Shown piece after piece: positions 33,687-41,640 of a DNA stretch of 64,000 nt. The notes under the pieces are model-generated. The model saw nothing but the letters and a program-made list of their open reading frames with translations, was not told where the DNA came from and ran no database searches. The position numbers were made by a program, and so were the translations under genes. The DNA lies in contig OY969774.1 of assembly GCA_963702955.1 (NCBI GenBank), positions 2,294,001 to 2,358,000 on the forward strand. Direction: 5' to 3'. The first letter of the stretch is position 1; every line of letters begins with the position of its first letter. This DNA is from VRUE01 sp963702955. GTDB lineage: Bacteria; Actinomycetota; Thermoleophilia; Solirubrobacterales; 70-9.

Positions 33687-34430
33687 ATGCCAGACATCAA
33701 GCCACAGGTCTATAAGGACGACCGCCCCGCCGAGTACTTCGACCAGTTCCACGCGGCGGCGCGCAGCGGGGTCGGCTGGACCTACACCTTCGCCCGCATC
33801 GTCGTCTCGCTGCCGACCCTGCTGATCTACCGGGTGCGGGCGCTCGGCGTCGAGAACGTGCCGAAGAGCGGGCCGCTGGTCCTCGCCCCCAATCACTTCA
33901 GCCAGATGGACCACTTCTTCGTCGGCCTCTACCTGCGACGGAAGATCCGCTTCATGGCGAAATCGCAGATGTTCGGCCCGCCGGTCCTCACCTACATCTA
34001 CAAGCACGGCGGCGTCTTCCCGGTGCGCCGCGGCCAGCACGACGAGGAGGCATTCAAGACCGCCTTCGAGCTGATCGAGCAGGGCGAGATGCTGCTCGTC
34101 TACGCCGAGGGCGGGCGCTCGCGTAGCAGCGAGCTGGGCGAGCCCAAACCGGGGATCGGCCGGATCGCGCTGGAGTCGGGCGCGCCGATCGTCCCGGTCG
34201 CGATCCACGGCTCGTCCAAGGTGCGCCGCTGGAAGCGCTTTCGCTTCCCCAAGGTCACGGTCGAGTTCGGCAAGCCGATGGTCTTCGCGGTGGAGTCCGC
34301 GCCGAGCCGCGAGCGCCAGATGGAGGTGGCCGGCGAGGTCTTCGCCGAGGTACGGCGGATGTACGAGGGGCTGGCTACTCGTAGCGAGCGCCGAGCTTCG
34401 CGTAGAAGCTCGGATCGTGCCCCGGCGTGA
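33687..34430 (+). CDS. 1-acyl-glycerol-3-phosphate acyltransferase-like (PlsC)
   Basis: A 247-residue acyltransferase with the HX4D motif in APNHFSQMDHFF, the substrate motif YAEGGRSRSS (equivalent to FPEGTRS) and IVPVAIHGS. There is a short hydrophobic stretch near the N-terminus for membrane association. It likely makes phosphatidic acid. Its 3' end overlaps the convergent MBL-fold gene by 56 bases. Confidence 0.85.
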   Translation: MPDIKPQVYKDDRPAEYFDQFHAAARSGVGWTYTFARIVVSLPTLLIYRVRALGVENVPKSGPLVLAPNHFSQMDHFFVGLYLRRKIRFMAKSQMFGPPVLTYIYKHGGVFPVRRGQHDEEAFKTAFELIEQGEMLLVYAEGGRSRSSELGEPKPGIGRIALESGAPIVPVAIHGSSKVRRWKRFRFPKVTVEFGKPMVFAVESAPSRERQMEVAGEVFAEVRRMYEGLATRSERRASRRSSDRAPA

Positions 34431-35286
34431 CGATCGCCTGCGGGTACTCGCGCTTGAACAGCTTCAGCTCCTGGATCGAGCGCCGGTAGTTGTGCGCGTC
34501 GAAGGGCCGCGGCGCCAGCGGTGCGCTGCCGTCGAGCTGGGCCTCGGTGTAGACGGCGTCGCCGCCGATCACGAAGTCGCGCTCCTGCAGGCGGCAGATC
34601 AGCGACATGTGGCCGGCGCTGTGCCCGGGGGTGTAGGCGAGGCGGATCGAGCCGTCGCCGAAGAGGTCGAAGCAGCGGCCGAAGCTGGCGTAGGAGTCGA
34701 TCCCGCCGCGGTCGAAGTCAACCGTGCGGTAATCGAAGGCGTAGTCGAAGTGGGGGCGGCGGTAGCCGTTCAGCAGCGGTTTGGGGCCGACGGTCGCGGC
34801 CTCCCACTCGACCTCGCTGAGGACGAAGGTCGAGTTGGGGAACTCGGAGATCGCCGAGGTGTGGTCGATGTGCATGTGGGTCATCACGACGATCGGGATC
34901 TCCCCCGGGTCGAGGCCGCGCTCGCGCAGCTGCGCCGGCACGTCGGCGCCCGCCTCCAGCGCCGGGTGGCCGAAGCGGGCCGCCATCCGCCCGAAGTTCT
35001 CCTCGCCGTCGGTGGCGATCGAGGGATGCAGGCCGGTGTCGACGAGGATCGCGCCGGCGCTCGGGTGGCGGAGCAGGAAGGCGGGGACCGGCACCGTCGT
35101 CTCCGGCTTGCCGCTGAGCAGCGCCCGCAGCAGCTTCAGCGTCTCCAGGTGCCCGCCCGGCCGCTCCATCATCGGCAACGGCCAGGTGACGGTGCCGGCG
35201 ATGATCGGCTCGACGCCGACCGTCGCCCCGGGGGTGCCGCCGGCGAGCGGCTCGTGCAGCGGTTTCGCCTCGATGCTTACCTTCAT
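34375..35286 (-). CDS. MBL-fold hydrolase, lactonase-like
   Basis: A 303-residue metallo-beta-lactamase-fold protein. The metal site HxHxDH is in VVMTHMHIDHTSAI, with further ligands in AYTPGHSAGHMSL and VIGGDAVYTE. The layout is close to N-acyl-homoserine-lactone lactonases (AiiA/AttM type), but the substrate is not proven. Confidence 0.8.
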   Translation of the reverse strand: MKVSIEAKPLHEPLAGGTPGATVGVEPIIAGTVTWPLPMMERPGGHLETLKLLRALLSGKPETTVPVPAFLLRHPSAGAILVDTGLHPSIATDGEENFGRMAARFGHPALEAGADVPAQLRERGLDPGEIPIVVMTHMHIDHTSAISEFPNSTFVLSEVEWEAATVGPKPLLNGYRRPHFDYAFDYRTVDFDRGGIDSYASFGRCFDLFGDGSIRLAYTPGHSAGHMSLICRLQERDFVIGGDAVYTEAQLDGSAPLAPRPFDAHNYRRSIQELKLFKREYPQAIVTPGHDPSFYAKLGARYE

Positions 35287-35320
35287 AGGCGAATCACATT
35301 ACCCGGGCCGAGGTCGCCTA

Positions 35321-35326
35321 TAGGCT
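35321..35326 (+). promoter_or_regulatory. -10 element of the SDR gene at 35335
   Basis: TAGGCT ends eight bases before the ATG, consistent with a leaderless message. Confidence 0.4.
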
Positions 35327-35334
35327 CCTCGGCG

Positions 35335-36183
35335 ATGGCTGACAGCGCCCGTTCGCGCATCTTCAGGCCCGGCCTGCTCGACGGCCAGGTCTGCCTCGTC
35401 TCCGGCGCCGGTAGCGGTCTGGGAAGGGAGACCGCGCTGGAGCTGGCGCGCCTCGGCGCCGCCGTGGTCGGCTGCGGGCGGCGCGAGGAGCCGCTGGCGG
35501 AGACGGAGGCGCTGGCCGAGGGCCTCGCCGGGTCCTTCGAGCACGAGGCGACGGACATCCGCGAGGAGGAGGCGGTCGAGCGGCTCTTCGACGGCCTGCT
35601 CGAGCGCCACGGCCGCCTCGACACGCTCGTCAACAACGCCGGCGGCCAGTTCCTCGCTCCGGCCGAGTCGATCACCCCGAAGGGGTTCCGCACGGTGATC
35701 GACCTCAACGTCCAGGGCACCTGGCTGATGACCCACGCGGCGGCGACCAGGGCCTTCATCCCGCAGGGCGGCGGCAAGGTGCTCAGCGTCACCCTCTCCC
35801 CGCACAACGGGATGCCGGGCATGGTCCACTCCGGCGCCGCCCGCGCCGCGGTCGAGAACATGATGCGGACGCTGGCGATCGAGTGGTCGCGCTTCGGGAT
35901 CAGGCTCTGCGCGCTGGCGGCCGGGCAGTTCGCGACCGAGACGCTGCTGACCAAGTACCCCCAGGTCGTCGTCAACAACCTCGAGCGCTCGATCCCGATC
36001 GGCCGCGCCGGGCGGGCCGAGGAGATGGCCTGGCTGGTCGCCTACCTGGCCTCGCCGGCGGGCGACTTCTTCTCCGGCACGACGATCACGATCGACGGCG
36101 CCCGCGACAATTGGGCCGGGCCCTGGCCGCCGGACGCGATCGCCGGCGAGGGCGGCGAGCCCGTCGCCGAGGAGCGCCGCTAA
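35335..36183 (+). CDS. Short-chain dehydrogenase, trans-2-enoyl-CoA reductase (PECR)-like
   Basis: A 282-residue Rossmann protein with CLVSGAGSGLGRETALELARLG, VNNAGGQF and GQFATETLL. The usual catalytic YxxxK is absent: the segment reads MVHSGAARAAVENM. That matches peroxisomal 2-enoyl-CoA reductase (PECR) and dienoyl-CoA reductase relatives, which also lack this tyrosine. A role in reducing enoyl-CoA is likely. The long frame upstream of 35335 is not protein-like. Its end overlaps the end of the nitroreductase gene by 4 bases. Confidence 0.8.
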   Translation: MADSARSRIFRPGLLDGQVCLVSGAGSGLGRETALELARLGAAVVGCGRREEPLAETEALAEGLAGSFEHEATDIREEEAVERLFDGLLERHGRLDTLVNNAGGQFLAPAESITPKGFRTVIDLNVQGTWLMTHAAATRAFIPQGGGKVLSVTLSPHNGMPGMVHSGAARAAVENMMRTLAIEWSRFGIRLCALAAGQFATETLLTKYPQVVVNNLERSIPIGRAGRAEEMAWLVAYLASPAGDFFSGTTITIDGARDNWAGPWPPDAIAGEGGEPVAEERR

Positions 36184-36668
36184 CGCGGCTCGAGGATGAC
36201 CAGGGGGATTTCGCGGCCCTTGCTGCGGGCCTGGTAGTCGGCGTAGCCGTGGTACTTGCGGACGACGATCGGCCAGAGGCGCTTGCGCTCCTCCGCGGTC
36301 GCGGTGCGGGCGTGCACCGGGCGGTGCTCGGTGCCGATCTGGACCGTGGTGTCGGGGTTGGCGATCAGGTTGTGGTACCAGGCCGGATGCTTGGGGTAGC
36401 CGCCTTTAGAGGCGACGACGACGGCGTCCTCGCCGTCGCGGACATACAGCAGCGGCGAGGTCCGCTTGGCGCCGCTCTTGGCGCCGACGTGGTCGAGCAG
36501 CAGCATCTTGCCGCCGACACCCGGCACCGTGTGGCCGAGGCGCCCACCCGTCCTCCGGTAGAGGAACGTGTGGGCGCCCATGAGGCGGCGCGTGAGGGGC
36601 CAGACGCGGTCCCCGATGTCGAGGTAGAGGACCTTCGACCTGCCCTGCGGGGGACCGGCGTCGCTCAG
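36180..36668 (-). CDS. F420H2-dependent nitroreductase/quinone reductase family (DDN-like)
   Basis: About 162 residues. The split beta-barrel family markers are FLYRRTGGRLGHTVPG, LLLDHVGAKSGAKRTSPLLYV and SKGGYPKHPAWYHNLIANPD. Known relatives use coenzyme F420 to reduce nitro compounds or quinones. The family normally starts close to LYLDIGDRVWPLTRRL, but no ATG, GTG or TTG lies before that. The only candidate is a CTG at 36668 that overlaps the stop of the upstream gene (CTGA). The ATG at 36581 would cut off the conserved first helix. Confidence 0.75.
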   Translation of the reverse strand: MSDAGPPQGRSKVLYLDIGDRVWPLTRRLMGAHTFLYRRTGGRLGHTVPGVGGKMLLLDHVGAKSGAKRTSPLLYVRDGEDAVVVASKGGYPKHPAWYHNLIANPDTTVQIGTEHRPVHARTATAEERKRLWPIVVRKYHGYADYQARSKGREIPLVILEPR

Positions 36669-37495
36669 GTGTACATCCCCCCGAACATGCCGCCGGTGAC
36701 GTTGAGCACCTGGCCGTGCATGTAGTCGGCCAGCGGCGAGGCGAGGAAGAGAACCGGGCCGGAGGCCTCCGCCGGGGTCGCCGGGCGACCGAGCGGGATG
36801 ATCGCCGAGGCCATCGCCCGCATCTGCTCGGGGATGCCGAGCTCGATCTTCTCGCCGCTCGGCGAGGTCATCTCCCCGCCGGCCTCTTTGGCCGCGGTGA
36901 GGCGCGTTTCGACGAAGCCGAAGGCGACGGCGTTGACGTTGATCTTGAACTGCCCCCACTCCTTGGCGAGGGTTTTGGTCACGCCGACGACGCCCGCCTT
37001 GGCGGCCGAGTAGTTGACCTGGCCGGCGTTGCCCATCGTGCCCGAGGTGGAGGAGACGTTGATCAGCTTGCGGAAGACCTCCTTGCCCTCGTTGCGCTCC
37101 GCCTTGGCGGCCTCGCGCCAGTGCGGGGCGAGCGCCCGGGCGACCCGGAAGGGGACCACGGTGTGGATGTCGAGCATCGCCTGGAACTGCTCGTCGCTCA
37201 TCCGGTGGGCGACGCCGTCCCAGGTGTAGCCGGCGTTGTTGACGACGATGTCAACCGCGCCGAAGGCGTCGACCGCGGCGGCGACCAGCTCGTCGGCCGC
37301 GCCGGTCTTGGTCAGGTCGCCGGCGTGGACGGCGGTTTCGCCGCCGATCTCGCCCGCCGCCTGCTCGGCTACGTCGGCGTCGAGGTCGTTGATCAGAACC
37401 TTGGCGCCCTCGCCGGCGAACAGCTCCGCGGTGGCCCTGCCGATCCCCCGGGCGGACCCGGTGACGATCGCCGCTTTCCCATCAAGAAGTCCCAT
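36665..37495 (-). CDS. Short-chain dehydrogenase, FabG-like
   Basis: A 276-residue classical SDR: AIVTGSARGIGRATAEL, VVNNAGYT, catalytic Ser in NVSSTSGTMG and YSAAKAG (YxxxK), with the C-terminal LNVTGGMFGGMYT. It is typical of 3-oxoacyl reductases of the FabG4 type. AAGGAG near the start (upstream of 37495) supports the ATG. It is translationally coupled to the nitroreductase by a 4-base overlap. Confidence 0.85.
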   Translation of the reverse strand: MGLLDGKAAIVTGSARGIGRATAELFAGEGAKVLINDLDADVAEQAAGEIGGETAVHAGDLTKTGAADELVAAAVDAFGAVDIVVNNAGYTWDGVAHRMSDEQFQAMLDIHTVVPFRVARALAPHWREAAKAERNEGKEVFRKLINVSSTSGTMGNAGQVNYSAAKAGVVGVTKTLAKEWGQFKINVNAVAFGFVETRLTAAKEAGGEMTSPSGEKIELGIPEQMRAMASAIIPLGRPATPAEASGPVLFLASPLADYMHGQVLNVTGGMFGGMYT

Positions 37496-37741
37496 CGATC
37501 TGCGTTCTCCTTATAGATCTGTAGCTCGCTGAGGTCGCCGGGCAGGCTACAGGCAACGGCGAGATCCTGGTTGACCGGCCAGTCGACAATCGGGCCGGCC
37601 GGCAGGTCGGACTGGACGGGGGCGCTTTCGTCTGATAGACAACATGAGTCGCATGACTGGAGCGACGCCACGGCGTCCCGGCTGCCCGGCCTCCCATGGG
37701 CGATAGCCGGGGCGCTTTTGGCGCCGTCGCCGACGATCCGC
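37496..37741. other. Gap containing a nested palindrome
   Basis: About 245 bases upstream of the FabG-like gene and downstream of sixA, without a gene. It holds the palindrome at 37662-37730 and the promoter region of the SDR gene. Confidence 0.35.
37662..37730. repeat. Nested palindrome centred on CCCATGGG
   Basis: Outer arms GCGACG (37662-37667) and CGTCGC (37725-37730); inner arms GCGTCCCGGCT (37673-37683) and AGCCGGGGCGC (37705-37715), 10 of 11 matching; CCCATGGG at 37693-37700. The centre resembles that of the 50-bp elements, but the arms differ. Confidence 0.45.
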
Positions 37742-38191
37742 TCAGCCGCCGGCGGCGATCGCGGCGAGGTCCTCGGGCCGCAGCAGCGCGATCAGCGTGC
37801 CGTCGTCCGTGACGATCGCCAGGCCGCCCTTGCGGATCTTCGCCTTGGCGCCGGTGAGGCGGGCGATCTCGTTGCCGAAGTCGGGGTTGTGCCCGACCAG
37901 GATCGCGTTGCCGCGGCCGGCGATCAGCGCGCGTGAGTCGAAGCCCCCTTCGGCCAGCTCGGCGGCCAGCTCGGGCTCGATCCCGAGGGCCTCGCAGGCG
38001 AGCCGCGCGGTGTCGGCCGCCCGCACCTTGGGGCTGGAGATGCAGACGTCGACCGGGACCCCGAGCGCCGCCAGCGCCCGTCCCGCGAGCGCCGATTGGC
38101 GCTCCCCCTCCGCGGTCAGGCGCCGGGCCGCGTCGTCGCCGTCGCCGCGCTCGGCCTCTCCGTGTCGCAGCAGGTAGATCACGGGCGGCAT
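37742..38191 (-). CDS. sixA: Phosphohistidine phosphatase SixA-like
   Basis: A 149-residue histidine phosphatase with the RHG motif in IYLLRHGEAERGD, SSPKVRAADTARL and ILVGHNPDFGN (second catalytic His). The short length and this pattern are those of SixA, which removes phosphate from phosphohistidine in signalling proteins. The Ala/Gly-rich C-terminus is unremarkable. Confidence 0.85.
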   Translation of the reverse strand: MPPVIYLLRHGEAERGDGDDAARRLTAEGERQSALAGRALAALGVPVDVCISSPKVRAADTARLACEALGIEPELAAELAEGGFDSRALIAGRGNAILVGHNPDFGNEIARLTGAKAKIRKGGLAIVTDDGTLIALLRPEDLAAIAAGG

Positions 38192-38216
38192 CGTAAGGGC
38201 GCGGCGCGACTACCGC

Positions 38217-38927
38217 TCAGCATGGTCCCAGGCGCCTCAGCTTGCGCCGGTAGACCTGCATGTCGCTGTGCTGCCAGTCGCTGTGAGTCTGATTGCGAAG
38301 CGCCGCGACGCGCTCGCGGTGGTATGGCGAGCTGAGGCTCTCGGCGTGGCCGATCACGTTGCTCAGCCCGATCTGGAAGCGGCAGCGCAGGTACTGGGTC
38401 AGTTGCAGCGAGGCGTGGAGCTGACGGGGGTCGCCGAGCACGTCCGCGTCGCTGAAGCCGACGTGCTCGATCCCGATCGCCGTCCAGTTGAGCCCGACCG
38501 TGTGGCGGCAGCGGGTGCGCAGGTTGACGAGCTGGAAGATCCGCCCCGAGGAACCGACGACGAAGTGACTGCAGACGTTGGGCAGCTCGTGCAGCTCGGG
38601 GTCCGGGGTGTCGGGGGCGAAGGTGTTGCGGACGGCGGCGACGCTGCCGGCGACGGCGACGTGCTCGACGATCACGTGCGGGTGGCGCAGCCGCCAGGTG
38701 TGTTCGCCGTAGTGGCGCTCGGAGTAGGCGGCCATCTGCTGCTTGCGCTTCGGTCCGAAGGGGATCGGCCACTGGGTGATGCGGGGGCGGAGCTGCTGCG
38801 GCGAGGCGGCGCCGGCGAGCGGGCCGGAGAGCGCGACGGCCCCGACGATAGAGAGCGCCAGCACGGCGGCGGCGATGGCGGCCCGGCGGTGGGGCCGGCC
38901 CGAGCGGATCCGGCGACCGTCAGTCAA
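38217..38927 (-). CDS. N-acetylmuramoyl-L-alanine amidase (amidase_2/PGRP type), secreted
   Basis: A 236-residue exported protein with a basic start and membrane/signal segment (AAIAAAVLALSIVGAVALSG). The amidase_2 domain has VIVEHVAV (first Zn histidine), FVVGSSGRIFQLV, TVGLNWTAIGIEHVG and a later IGHAESL and THSDW for the remaining ligands. It would cleave the amide between MurNAc and the stem peptide. The last bases of the DUF202 gene overlap its start, so they are cotranscribed. Confidence 0.82.
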   Translation of the reverse strand: MTDGRRIRSGRPHRRAAIAAAVLALSIVGAVALSGPLAGAASPQQLRPRITQWPIPFGPKRKQQMAAYSERHYGEHTWRLRHPHVIVEHVAVAGSVAAVRNTFAPDTPDPELHELPNVCSHFVVGSSGRIFQLVNLRTRCRHTVGLNWTAIGIEHVGFSDADVLGDPRQLHASLQLTQYLRCRFQIGLSNVIGHAESLSSPYHRERVAALRNQTHSDWQHSDMQVYRRKLRRLGPC

Positions 38928-39270
38928 AGAGGATGAGGATCGCGGTGAGCACGCCGAGCACGACGCCGGCTGCCGCCAGGGCGCCGTACGCGAAGCGCGG
39001 CGGGGCGGAGAAGCGCCCTTCCGTCAGGTCCTGTTCGAGCTTGCGGTTGCGAGTCGTGCCGTAGACGATCACGGCGATCCCGTAGAGGGCGAAGCAGACG
39101 CCGACGGCCGCGTAGGGCCAGCGGGTGGCGGTGCCTTCGAGGCTGGGGACGACGCGGCCGACCGCGAACGCGACCGCCATCGCGGTCAGCCCCGTCCGCC
39201 ACCAGGCGAGTTCGGTCCGCTCGCGGGCGAGTCGGGTGCGTCTGGTGGCGTCGACGAGCTCGTCGTTCAA
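38920..39270 (-). CDS. DUF202 (YidH-like) membrane protein
   Basis: A 116-residue protein with three membrane segments. The DUF202 signature is LARERTELAWWRTGLTAMAVAFAVGR. The function of the family is unknown. The TTG at 39270 is the best start in frame. It overlaps the downstream amidase gene by 8 bases. Confidence 0.75.
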   Translation of the reverse strand: MNDELVDATRRTRLARERTELAWWRTGLTAMAVAFAVGRVVPSLEGTATRWPYAAVGVCFALYGIAVIVYGTTRNRKLEQDLTEGRFSAPPRFAYGALAAAGVVLGVLTAILILFD

Positions 39271-39295
39271 GGAAGCCTCCGGGTGGACTTCGATC

Positions 39296-39892
39296 CTAGC
39301 CCTCGGCGATCGCGCGGAGGGCGTCCGGCCCGTTTCTGAGCAGCGGCTCGGCGTGGGCGAAGAGAAGGTGCTCGAACTCCTCGTCGAGCAGGGCGGCGGT
39401 GTGCTCGCGGATGCCGCGCTTGACGTCCGCCGGGTCGTCGCCGAGGAGCCGGTCGGAGACGAATCCGACCTCGTCGCCGTGGTACATGAGGCTGTCGGCG
39501 AACAGCAGGGCGCCGCCACCCGCTTCGATCCGCAGCACCGTGTCCTCGGGGCAGATCGCGTCCATCTCCAGCGCCACCACGTCATCGGCGAGCCGCTCGC
39601 CGAAGGCGAAGCCGTCCACCGCAGGGCCGCCCTCGAACTCGTGCAGGCCCGCCTCGTGGCAGAGGATCGGACAGTCGAAGCGCTCGGCCAGCAGGGGAGC
39701 GTGGCGCAGGTGGTGGCGGTTTGAGAGCACGACTCGCTGCACGCCGCGCCCGTCGAACCACTCGATCCCCTCCTCGGGCAGCAGCGGGTCAACCACCGTC
39801 CCCGACCCGACGACGAAGTGGCTGCCGACCTTGGTCCCGATGCTGGGATGAACGGCCTGCCAGTGGAAGACGCCGGGAAGGATCTCGTCCAT
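39296..39892 (-). CDS. MBL-fold-like protein with degenerate metal site
   Basis: A 198-residue protein resembling the metallo-beta-lactamase fold (HFVVGSGTVVDPLLPEEGIEWFDG ... VVLSNRHHLRHAPLLAERF ... LLFADSLMYHG). The usual HxHxDH is represented by NRHHLRH, so metal binding is uncertain. The ATG at 39892 starts at MDEILPGVFHWQ. Confidence 0.65.
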   Translation of the reverse strand: MDEILPGVFHWQAVHPSIGTKVGSHFVVGSGTVVDPLLPEEGIEWFDGRGVQRVVLSNRHHLRHAPLLAERFDCPILCHEAGLHEFEGGPAVDGFAFGERLADDVVALEMDAICPEDTVLRIEAGGGALLFADSLMYHGDEVGFVSDRLLGDDPADVKRGIREHTAALLDEEFEHLLFAHAEPLLRNGPDALRAIAEG

Positions 39893-39935
39893 GAGGGCCA
39901 CGCTACCCGCTCGGCGCCGCCCCTACCATCGACCG

Positions 39936-40085
39936 ATGCCCCTAGCCCTCGGCCAGCGCCTGCTTTTCCACCAACTCGGCCGGGGAAGCTGGATAGCCAT
40001 CGTCGCCGTAGTCGCGGCGATCCTGCTGATCCGCTTCTGGCCGCTGATCGTCAGGCAGCTGGAGCAATGGTGGCGCTCGCGCTGA
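39936..40085 (+). CDS. Small membrane protein, unknown
   Basis: A 49-residue predicted protein with one strong membrane segment (SWIAIVAVVAAILLIRFWPLIV) and charged ends. TACCAT ends six bases before the ATG, the same arrangement as other leaderless genes here. No family is recognised. Confidence 0.45.
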   Translation: MPLALGQRLLFHQLGRGSWIAIVAVVAAILLIRFWPLIVRQLEQWWRSR

Positions 40086-40132
40086 GCGGCTTGCGCCATG
40101 AAGCGTTTCGTCTATGGCACGATGGCCTTTTG

Positions 40133-40264
40133 ATGAACCTCATGGCGATCTACCGGAAGCTAACTCGGCGGCGGCGTAAGCCTTGTGCGTTGTTCGCGCT
40201 CGACGATCCCGTCCTAGACAATCCATTGCGAGTCAACGAGGCCCTGGAAGGCTTCGGTGAGTGA
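40133..40264 (+). pseudogene. Possible antitoxin remnant upstream of the PIN fragment
   Basis: A 43-codon frame (MNLMAIYRKLTRRRRKPCALFALDDPVLDNP ...). Its stop overlaps the GTG of the PIN-domain remnant (GTGA), as in vapBC operons. No complete DNA-binding domain is visible, so it is probably a decayed or misread antitoxin. Confidence 0.3.
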
Positions 40265-40426
40265 ATCTCGTCGGGCGGGAAGTCGGCCTCGCCGACACCT
40301 CGTTCATCGTCCTTCGGAGAGTGTCAGGTCATCGACGTGCTCACCTTCGACAGCCGCCACTTCCGCGCGATGCGCGGCCCCGGTGGACGCCCATTCCGGC
40401 TTTTGCCCGACGACTTTCCAGCGTAG
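40261..40426 (+). pseudogene. Broken PIN-domain (VapC-like) toxin gene
   Basis: The first frame gives VGLADTSFIVLRR, a PIN N-terminus with the first aspartate. After about 66 bases the reading frame shifts and gives DVLTFDSRHFRAMRGPGGRPFRLLPDDFPA, a typical PIN C-terminus. The middle (about 90 codons in VapC) is missing, so the gene is dead. Confidence 0.6.
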
Positions 40427-40433
40427 GCCCGCC

Positions 40434-41618
40434 CTACAGCCCCATCAACTTGCCGAGGATCTCCTTCATCACCTCGTCGGTGCCGCCGCCGATCGGGCCT
40501 AGGCGGGCGTCGCGGACTGCTCGCTCTATGCCGTACTCGCGCATGTAGCCGTAGCCGCCGTGGATCTGCAGGGATTGGTCGGCTATCTCGAGCACGGCTC
40601 GCTGGGTTACGAGCTTGGCCATCGTCACGTCTTTGATGCAGTCGTGGCCTTCGTGGAAGAGGCGCAGGGCGTTGTAGGTGAGGGCGCGGGCGGCCTCGGC
40701 CTTGGTCGCCATCTCGGCCACCTGGTGGCGGATCGCCTGGAACTTGCCGATCGGGCGGCCGAAGGCTTCGCGGTCGAGGGCGTATGAGACGGTGACGTCG
40801 ATCAGGCGCTGCATCGCCCCGACCGCGCCGATCGCCATCAGCAGCCGCTCCCAGGCGAAGTTGAACATGATCAGCTTGAAGCCCCCGTTCTCCTCGCCGA
40901 GCAGATTCTCGGCCGGCACCTCTACGTCGGTGAAGGCCAGCTCGCCGGTGTCGGAGGAGTGCCAGCCCATCTTCTCCAGCTTCCGCGCCACCTCGTAGCC
41001 GGGCATCTCGCGCTCCAGGACGAGGAAGGAGATGCCGCCGTGGCCGCCCTCCTGCGTCGTCTTGCAGGCGCAGACGAGGAAGTCGGCGCGGACGCCGTTG
41101 GTGATGAAGGTCTTCGAGCCGTTGACGACGTAGCCGCCGTCGACCTTCCTGGCGAAGGTGGAGATGCCCGCCACGTCGGAGCCGGCGCCCGGCTCGGTGA
41201 TCCCCAGGGCGCCGATCTTCTCGCCGGCGATCCCCGGCACCAGCCAGCGCTGCTTCTGCTCCTCGCTGCCGAAGTTGAAGATCGGCGGCATCGCGATCGA
41301 GGTGTGGGCGTTGAGCCCGGCGGCGACCCCGCCGGAGCCGCCCGAGCGGGCCAGCTCCTCGACCCAGATCGCGTCGTGCAGGTGGGTGCCGCCCTGGCCG
41401 CCGTAGGCCTCCGGGAACTTCAGCCCGAGGAAGCCGAGCTCGGCGCAGCGCCGGTACAGCTCGCGGGGGAATTCGCGCGCCGCCTCCCACTCGTCAACGT
41501 TAGGCGCGATCTCCTTGGCGACGAAGCGGCTGACCGTCTCGCGCAGCTCCTCGTGCTCCTCCCCGAACGGCGGCAGCGTCGCCCGAGTGCCGCTGTCCTT
41601 GATGACCGTGTCGGCCAT
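40434..41618 (-). CDS. Acyl-CoA dehydrogenase
   Basis: A 394-residue flavoprotein. Key regions are GLKFPEAYGGQGG, LGITEPGAGSDVAGISTFA, YVVNGSKTFITNGVRADF, FGRPIGKFQAIRHQVAEM and QIHGGYGYMREYGIERAVRDARLGPIGGGTDEVMKEIL. It is a typical short/branched-chain member, oxidising the alpha-beta bond of an acyl-CoA and passing electrons to ETF. It is the second gene of the pair; its start lies 22 bases after the stop of the upstream paralogue. Confidence 0.9.
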   Translation of the reverse strand: MADTVIKDSGTRATLPPFGEEHEELRETVSRFVAKEIAPNVDEWEAAREFPRELYRRCAELGFLGLKFPEAYGGQGGTHLHDAIWVEELARSGGSGGVAAGLNAHTSIAMPPIFNFGSEEQKQRWLVPGIAGEKIGALGITEPGAGSDVAGISTFARKVDGGYVVNGSKTFITNGVRADFLVCACKTTQEGGHGGISFLVLEREMPGYEVARKLEKMGWHSSDTGELAFTDVEVPAENLLGEENGGFKLIMFNFAWERLLMAIGAVGAMQRLIDVTVSYALDREAFGRPIGKFQAIRHQVAEMATKAEAARALTYNALRLFHEGHDCIKDVTMAKLVTQRAVLEIADQSLQIHGGYGYMREYGIERAVRDARLGPIGGGTDEVMKEILGKLMGL

Positions 41619-41640
41619 GGCCGCCGGGCGCGCGCTCGCC

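Noticed and set aside
34933..34946. Possible extra copy of the palindrome end (CCGGCACGTC)
   Set aside because: No inverted partner within 60 bases; it is part of a conserved coding stretch in the MBL gene.
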